Source of the DNA: Kitasatospora sp. MAA19
Lineage (GTDB): Bacteria > Actinomycetota > Actinomycetes > Streptomycetales > Streptomycetaceae
Direction: 5' to 3'
Assembly: GCF_029894125.1 (NCBI RefSeq)
Contig: NZ_JARXYZ010000011.1
Location: 124,001 to 188,000, forward strand
Length of the DNA stretch: 64,000 nt
This document shows positions 59,754 through 64,000 of this stretch, in pieces. The notes beneath the pieces are model-generated. The model was not told the origin of the DNA and made no database searches. It saw nothing but the letters and a program-made list of their open reading frames with translations. A program made the position numbers and the translations under genes. Position 1 is the stretch's first letter; every line of letters begins with the position of its first letter.

Positions 59754-61601
59754 CTACTTCGCCCACTCGCGGATCTTGGCGATCCGCGCCTTCAGCTGGT
59801 TGGCGGTGGCCTGCGCGGTCAGCGGGCCGCCGCACTGGCGGCGCAGCTCGTTGTGGATGGTGCCGTGCGGCTGGTTGGTGCGGTGGTGCCAGGCGGCCAC
59901 CAGCGCGTTCAGCTCCTTGCGCAGCTCCCGCAGCTCCTGGTGGGTGACGACCGGCCGCTGCTCGGCCGGCAGCTCCAGCAGGTCGGCCTCCTCGGCGGGC
60001 TTGCCCTTGCTGCGCTGGATCTGCCGGTGCTGGCGCTTCTGCAGCAGCATCTGCACCTGGTCCGGCTCCAGCAGGCCGGGGATGCCGAGGTAGTCGTCCT
60101 CCTCCTCGCTCCCCGGGTGGGCCTGCATGCCGAACTCCATGGCGTTGTACAGCACCCGGTCGAAGACCGCGTCGGAGCCGATCGCCTCGTAGGAGAACTC
60201 CTCGCCGCCCGCGCCGTCCGGCCCGTCGTTGGCCCGCTCGGCCTCGGCGAGCAGCCGGTCCTCCTCGTCGAAGAGACCCTCGCCCTCCTTCTTCGGCCGG
60301 TCCAGCACGTGGTCGCGCTGGAGCTCCATCTCGTTGGCGAAGCCGAGCAGCATCGGGATGGTCGGCAGGAACACCGAGGCGGTCTCGCCGCGCTTGCGGG
60401 CGCGCACGAAGCGGCCGACGGCCTGGGCGAAGAACAGCGGGGTGGAGATCGAGGTCGCGTACACCCCGACGCACAGCCGCGGCACGTCGACGCCCTCGGA
60501 CACCATCCGGACCGCGACCATCCAGCGCGAGTCCCCGGCCGCGTAGTCGGAGATCCGCTTGGAGGCCTCGGTCTCGTCGGAGAGCACCACGGTGGCCTTC
60601 TCGCCGGTGATCTCGCGCAGCATCTTGGCGTAGGCGCGCGCGGTGTTCTGGTCGGTGGCGATGACCAGCCCGCCGGCGTCCGGGATCGCCTTGCGGACCT
60701 CGGACAGCCGCCGGTCGGCGGCCTGCAGCACGGCGGGGATCCACTCGCCCTGCGGGGCCAGCGCGGTGCGCCAGGCCTGGGCGATCAGGTCCTTGGTCAT
60801 CGGCTCGCCGAGCCGGGCCTCCAGCTCGTCGCCGGACTTGGTGCGCCAGCGCATGTTGCCGCTGTAGCTGAGGAAGATCACCGGGCGGACGACGTGGTCG
60901 GCGAGCGCGTGCCCGTAGCCGTAGGTGTAGTCGGCGACGGACTTGCGGATGCCGTCGCCGCCGGCCTCGTACTGGACGAACGGGATCGGGTTGGTGTCGG
61001 AGCGGAACGGCGTCCCGGTCAGCGACAGCCGGCGGGTGGCCGGCTCGAAGGCCTCGAAGCAGGCCTCGCCCCAGGACTTGGAGTCGCCGGCGTGGTGGAT
61101 CTCGTCCATGATCACGAGGGTCTTGCGCGCCTCGGTCCGGTTGCGGTGCAGCATCGGGTTGACCCCGATGCCCGCGTAGGTGACCACGATGCCGTGGTAG
61201 TCCCGGGAGAGCGGGCCGGAGGAGTACGCCGGGTCGAGCCTGATGCCTATCCGCGCGGCGGCCTCGGCCCACTGCTTCTTCAGGTGCTCGGTCGGCGCGA
61301 CGACGGTCACCTGCTGCACCAGGTGGTTGTGCAGCAGGTACGAGGCCAGGGTGAGCGCGAAGGTGGTCTTACCGGCGCCCGGGGTGGCGACCGCGAGGAA
61401 GTCGCGCGGCTGCGTCTCGATGTACTTGTCCAGCGCGCCCTGCTGCCAGGCCCGCAGCTTGCCCGCGGTGCCCCAGGGGGCGCGGCCGGGGAAGGCCGGC
61501 GAGAGGTGGTGCGAGGCGGCGGGCCCGGAGCCCCGGGCGGGGCCCTGCGGCTCCGGCACGTCGGAGAACAGGGGCATCGAGGAGGCGGCGGCAGTACTCA
61601 C
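59754..61601 (-). CDS. SF2 DEAD/DEAH-box helicase
   Basis: 615 residues from GTG. Motif I TPGAGKT at 73-79, DEIH at 166-169 (IMDEIHHAG), motif III LTGTPF and motif VI QAVGRFVRARK. RecA-like domain 2 spans 300-440, then an acidic insert (GEGLFDEEDRLLAEAERAND) and a C-terminal helical region with LRELRKELNALVAAW. It resembles RAD25/ERCC3-like helicases in actinobacteria. Role in DNA repair or RNA remodelling not shown. Confidence 0.92.
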   Translation of the reverse strand: MSTAAASSMPLFSDVPEPQGPARGSGPAASHHLSPAFPGRAPWGTAGKLRAWQQGALDKYIETQPRDFLAVATPGAGKTTFALTLASYLLHNHLVQQVTVVAPTEHLKKQWAEAAARIGIRLDPAYSSGPLSRDYHGIVVTYAGIGVNPMLHRNRTEARKTLVIMDEIHHAGDSKSWGEACFEAFEPATRRLSLTGTPFRSDTNPIPFVQYEAGGDGIRKSVADYTYGYGHALADHVVRPVIFLSYSGNMRWRTKSGDELEARLGEPMTKDLIAQAWRTALAPQGEWIPAVLQAADRRLSEVRKAIPDAGGLVIATDQNTARAYAKMLREITGEKATVVLSDETEASKRISDYAAGDSRWMVAVRMVSEGVDVPRLCVGVYATSISTPLFFAQAVGRFVRARKRGETASVFLPTIPMLLGFANEMELQRDHVLDRPKKEGEGLFDEEDRLLAEAERANDGPDGAGGEEFSYEAIGSDAVFDRVLYNAMEFGMQAHPGSEEEDDYLGIPGLLEPDQVQMLLQKRQHRQIQRSKGKPAEEADLLELPAEQRPVVTHQELRELRKELNALVAAWHHRTNQPHGTIHNELRRQCGGPLTAQATANQLKARIAKIREWAK

Positions 61602-61886
61602 GGTCTCCGAGGGGGATCATCGCAGGTCAGAGGCGGTTTTTCAGCCCCGTCCCGCGGTCGGGCGGCGATCGGACAACCCGCCCAGCGTACCGGCCCGGCG
61701 CCGCCGGGGCGGCCAGGCGAGGCTCCGCGCCGGGCCCGGGCGGCCGGAAACCGACGTGACGCGGATCACATCCGATCGGATCCGAAACCGGGTAATCACG
61801 GCCGGTCCCAGGACTCTCACCAGGGTGAGGCCGTCCCGACCCTCCCCCCTGCCGACCGGCCTCACACCGACCCGAAGGGACTCGCC

Positions 61887-62327
61887 GTGCACACCCCCAC
61901 CGAAGAGACCGTCCAGGCCCGCCTGATCCTCTCCCCCCACCGCTCCGTCCGGCTGCGGGTCGTCCTGACCTACCGGCCGGAGGACCCGCTCGCCGTCCGG
62001 ATGGCCTTCCCCGCCGAGTTCTCCCTGGACGGGCCGGCGGACGGCGGCCCGGGCGGGGAGGCCGCCGACGACATCGTCTGGATCTTCGCCCGCCAGCTGC
62101 TCTCGGCCGGCCTGGAACTGCCGGCCGGTGTCGGCGACGTCCACATCCGGCCCGCGCTCGGCCGGCGCACCATGGTCGAGCTGCGGGCGCCGGAGGGCAC
62201 CGCGCTGCTCCAGTTCGACACCACCGACCTGCGGCGCTTCCTGTGGCGCAGCCGGCTGCTCGTCCCCGAGGGCGAGGAGCACCTGTACCTGGACGCCGAC
62301 CGCGCGCTCGCCGAGCTGCTCGGCTGA
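61887..62327 (+). CDS. Second SsgA-like protein
   Basis: 146 residues from GTG. It has the SALP layout: VQARLILSPHRSVRLRVVLTYRPEDPLAVRMAFPAEF, DIVWIFARQLLSAGLELPAGVGDVHIRPALG, ALLQFDTTDLRRFLWRSRLLVPEGEEHLYL. Divergent from the other SsgA-like protein of this window, and with a short acidic insertion. SALPs control septation and sporulation. Transcribed away from the helicase gene. Confidence 0.88.
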   Translation: MHTPTEETVQARLILSPHRSVRLRVVLTYRPEDPLAVRMAFPAEFSLDGPADGGPGGEAADDIVWIFARQLLSAGLELPAGVGDVHIRPALGRRTMVELRAPEGTALLQFDTTDLRRFLWRSRLLVPEGEEHLYLDADRALAELLG

Positions 62328-62427
62328 GCGGCGGACCGGCGCGCGGCGGCCGGCGTCCGGAGGCGCCCCCGCGCTTCCGGCCGCCCCCCGGGTCCGGGGC
62401 CCCGGTGCCCGTCCGGCGCCGCCGCCC

Positions 62428-64000
62428 TCAGCCCGACAGCCTGCGCATCAGCCGGACGCCCTGCGCCGGCGTCAGGTGCGGCAGGTACGCCTTGCCGATC
62501 GCCCTGGTGATGCTGGGCAGCGCGGCGGGGTCGGGGTACGCCATGTACATCGGCCGGTACTCCGGCTGGAACTTCGCCTTGAACGCGAGCAGCGAGCGGA
62601 AGCCGTACACCGGCTCCAGCACCCGGCCCATCCAGTCCAGCATCCGCTGCAGGCCGGTGGGCCCCTCGTCCTGCCCGGAACGGGCCAGCGGCGCGCCGGA
62701 GAGCGACAGGAAGCGCGCGCCCTCCTCCTTGAAGCCCAGCGCGGCCGAGGCGATCAGGAACTCGTTGACGCCGCGGAAGCCGTCCGAGCGCCGGCGCATG
62801 AAGTCCAGCGTCCAGCCGACCGGCACGCCGTCCTCGTACACCGGCATCCAGCTGGTCAGCCCGTGCACGACGCGCTGCTCGTCCACCGCGATCAGCACCC
62901 GGACGTCCGGGTCGTCCAGCTCCTCCAGCCCGCCGAGCGTGAAGCCCATCTCGGGCAGGCCCTTCTCGGAGACCCACTCCTCGGAGATCGCCCGGATCTG
63001 GTCCCGCAGCGCGAGCGGCGCCTCGTGGTAGGCCCACCACTCGGCGGTGATGCCCTGCTTGCCGGCCTTGTTGAGCGCCGTCCGGATGTCCTGCCACTTG
63101 CGGCCGGTGAAGGCCAGCTCGGGCAGCGCGACCACGGTGTCCTCGGCGACCTGCACCGAGCGCCAGCCGAGCTGCCCGGCGGCGGCCCTGGTCTGCGGGG
63201 AGACGCTGTAGAGGCACGGCGTCCAGCCCCGCGCGTCGCAGTACCGGGCGAAGCCGGCCACCGCCCCGGCCCGGGCCTCCGGCGCGCCGAACGGGTCGCC
63301 GGTGGTCAGCGCCACGGTGCCCAGCACCCGGTAGGCGACCGCCGCCCGGCCCTCCTCGTCGAACCAGTAGTGGTTGCCGTCCCAGGTGGTGATGAACGAC
63401 AGCGTCCCGCCGCCGTGCGCGGTGAGCAGCGCCCTGGCCCGGGCGGCCGCCGCCGCGTCGGTGTGCACCACCGGCCGGCGGAAGGCGAGCAGCAGCGCGC
63501 TCAGCGCGACCACCCAGAACGCCAGCCCGCAGTACGTCTCCAGGAGGAGCGCCACCGGGCCGACCGCGATCGGGTAGTCCGGCGTCAGGTCGTTGTACGC
63601 GGGCGGCAGGAACTGCGCCGGCAGCCCGTGCAGCAGCCTGCGGAAGGTCGCCCCGGGCTCGAACTGGTCGGCCGCGAGGACGCCGAGCCCGGTGTACGCG
63701 GCGGAGGCGGCCAGCGCGGCGCCGCCGGTCAGCGCCGCCAGCCGGCGCACCGACCGGCCGGACAGCCGCAGCCGGAACCGCTGGCGGTTGGCCAGCAGCA
63801 GGCCGATGGTCAGCAGCGGCAGCAGCAGCGCCTCGACGAAGTACTGGACCGCGTCGCCGCCGACCGGGCCGGAGCCGAGGTACAGCCAGCACAGCAGCCC
63901 CGCCCAGAGCAGCTCGGTGGCGATGGTGACCCGCCAGGCGAGCCGCAGCCCCCGGCGCAGCCCCTCGGCCAGGACCAGCAGCAGGGCCGGGAAGACGGCG
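62428..64000 (-). CDS. MprF/DUF2156-type lysyltransferase-like membrane protein, 5' end beyond window
   Basis: The open frame continues to the right edge, so the start is outside. The N-terminal visible part has several hydrophobic helices (LLLPLLTIGLLLA, LLWAGLLCWLYLG, AALTGGAALAASAAYTG). The C-terminal DUF2156 fold has ALTTGDPFGAPEA, FTGRKWQDIRTALNKAGKQGI, GWTLDFMRRRSDGFRGVNEFLI and FKAKFQPEYRPMYM. MprF-type enzymes add amino acids to phosphatidylglycerol to resist cationic agents. Specific amino acid not known. Confidence 0.88.
   Translation of the reverse strand, partial: AVFPALLLVLAEGLRRGLRLAWRVTIATELLWAGLLCWLYLGSGPVGGDAVQYFVEALLLPLLTIGLLLANRQRFRLRLSGRSVRRLAALTGGAALAASAAYTGLGVLAADQFEPGATFRRLLHGLPAQFLPPAYNDLTPDYPIAVGPVALLLETYCGLAFWVVALSALLLAFRRPVVHTDAAAAARARALLTAHGGGTLSFITTWDGNHYWFDEEGRAAVAYRVLGTVALTTGDPFGAPEARAGAVAGFARYCDARGWTPCLYSVSPQTRAAAGQLGWRSVQVAEDTVVALPELAFTGRKWQDIRTALNKAGKQGITAEWWAYHEAPLALRDQIRAISEEWVSEKGLPEMGFTLGGLEELDDPDVRVLIAVDEQRVVHGLTSWMPVYEDGVPVGWTLDFMRRRSDGFRGVNEFLIASAALGFKEEGARFLSLSGAPLARSGQDEGPTGLQRMLDWMGRVLEPVYGFRSLLAFKAKFQPEYRPMYMAYPDPAALPSITRAIGKAYLPHLTPAQGVRLMRRLSG

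Overview
The window is a piece of a very GC-rich actinomycete chromosome, most likely Streptomyces or the close relative Kitasatospora. Evidence for this is the third-position G/C codon use, GTG and TTG starts, two SsgA-family sporulation proteins, a DasR-type N-acetylglucosamine (GlcNAc) regulon, a rare TTA codon in a regulatory gene, a sortase-E-type surface protein and a mycosin/WXG100 cluster. Gene order (rdgB, rph, nagF, nagE1, nagE2, cysM, cysO, clpS, pncB, ssgA-like gene, hppD position, AsnC regulator) recalls the SCO29xx core region of S. coelicolor. That synteny is from memory, not from a search. No prophage, integrase, CRISPR array or complete insertion sequence was seen.

Layout. 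1-3.1 kb: operon of a ribbon-helix-helix protein, a DUF4097 protein and a DrrAB-like ABC exporter. 3.2-7.1 kb: adenosine-deaminase-family enzyme, DUF445 protein, family 2 glycosyltransferase. 7.2-9.9 kb: three-gene ABC exporter. 10.2-15.3 kb: class A penicillin-binding protein, winged-helix protein, GroES-like protein, DUF3618 protein, thiol peroxidase. 15.4-25 kb: GH18 chitinase, HNH protein, tRNA-Leu(UAG), rdgB, lipoprotein, rph and the GlcNAc PTS genes nagF, nagE1 and nagE2. The chitinase and both nagE promoters carry DasR-like operators, so chitin breakdown and GlcNAc uptake are probably co-regulated.

25.2-34.3 kb is rich in sulfur metabolism: two FMN-dependent monooxygenases behind a short Cys-containing leader peptide, and cysM-cysO behind a second leader peptide of the same family, with the JAMM protease mec next door. 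A broken aminotransferase, a LAxTG surface protein, an MBL-fold hydrolase, a small HTH protein and a membrane-anchored PemK-like protein lie between them. 34.4-39.2 kb: amino-acid permease, DUF2017, ClpS, and NAD salvage genes pncB and pncA. 39.2-43.7 kb: two unknown proteins, a minisatellite, a His-rich zinc-type CDF exporter, a sigma-like protein with a TTA codon and a DinB-like protein.

43.8-47.1 kb: small type VII secretion-associated cluster (mycosin, two WXG100-like proteins). 47.2-55.4 kb: endonuclease V, membrane proteins, SsgA-like protein, GT87 mannosyltransferase-like protein and an OmpR-type two-component pair. 55.5-59.3 kb looks eroded: only the N-terminal half of 4-hydroxyphenylpyruvate dioxygenase remains beside its usual AsnC neighbour, followed by an IclR effector domain with no DNA-binding part. 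59.7-64 kb: SF2 helicase, second SsgA-like protein, and an MprF/DUF2156-type lysyltransferase that runs off the window.

The most interesting signals are the two HxDxxR-type leader peptides in front of sulfur genes, the 34-bp double DasR operator at nagE2, the CysO tail that extends beyond Gly-Gly, and the eroded metabolic genes (aminotransferase, hppD, IclR).
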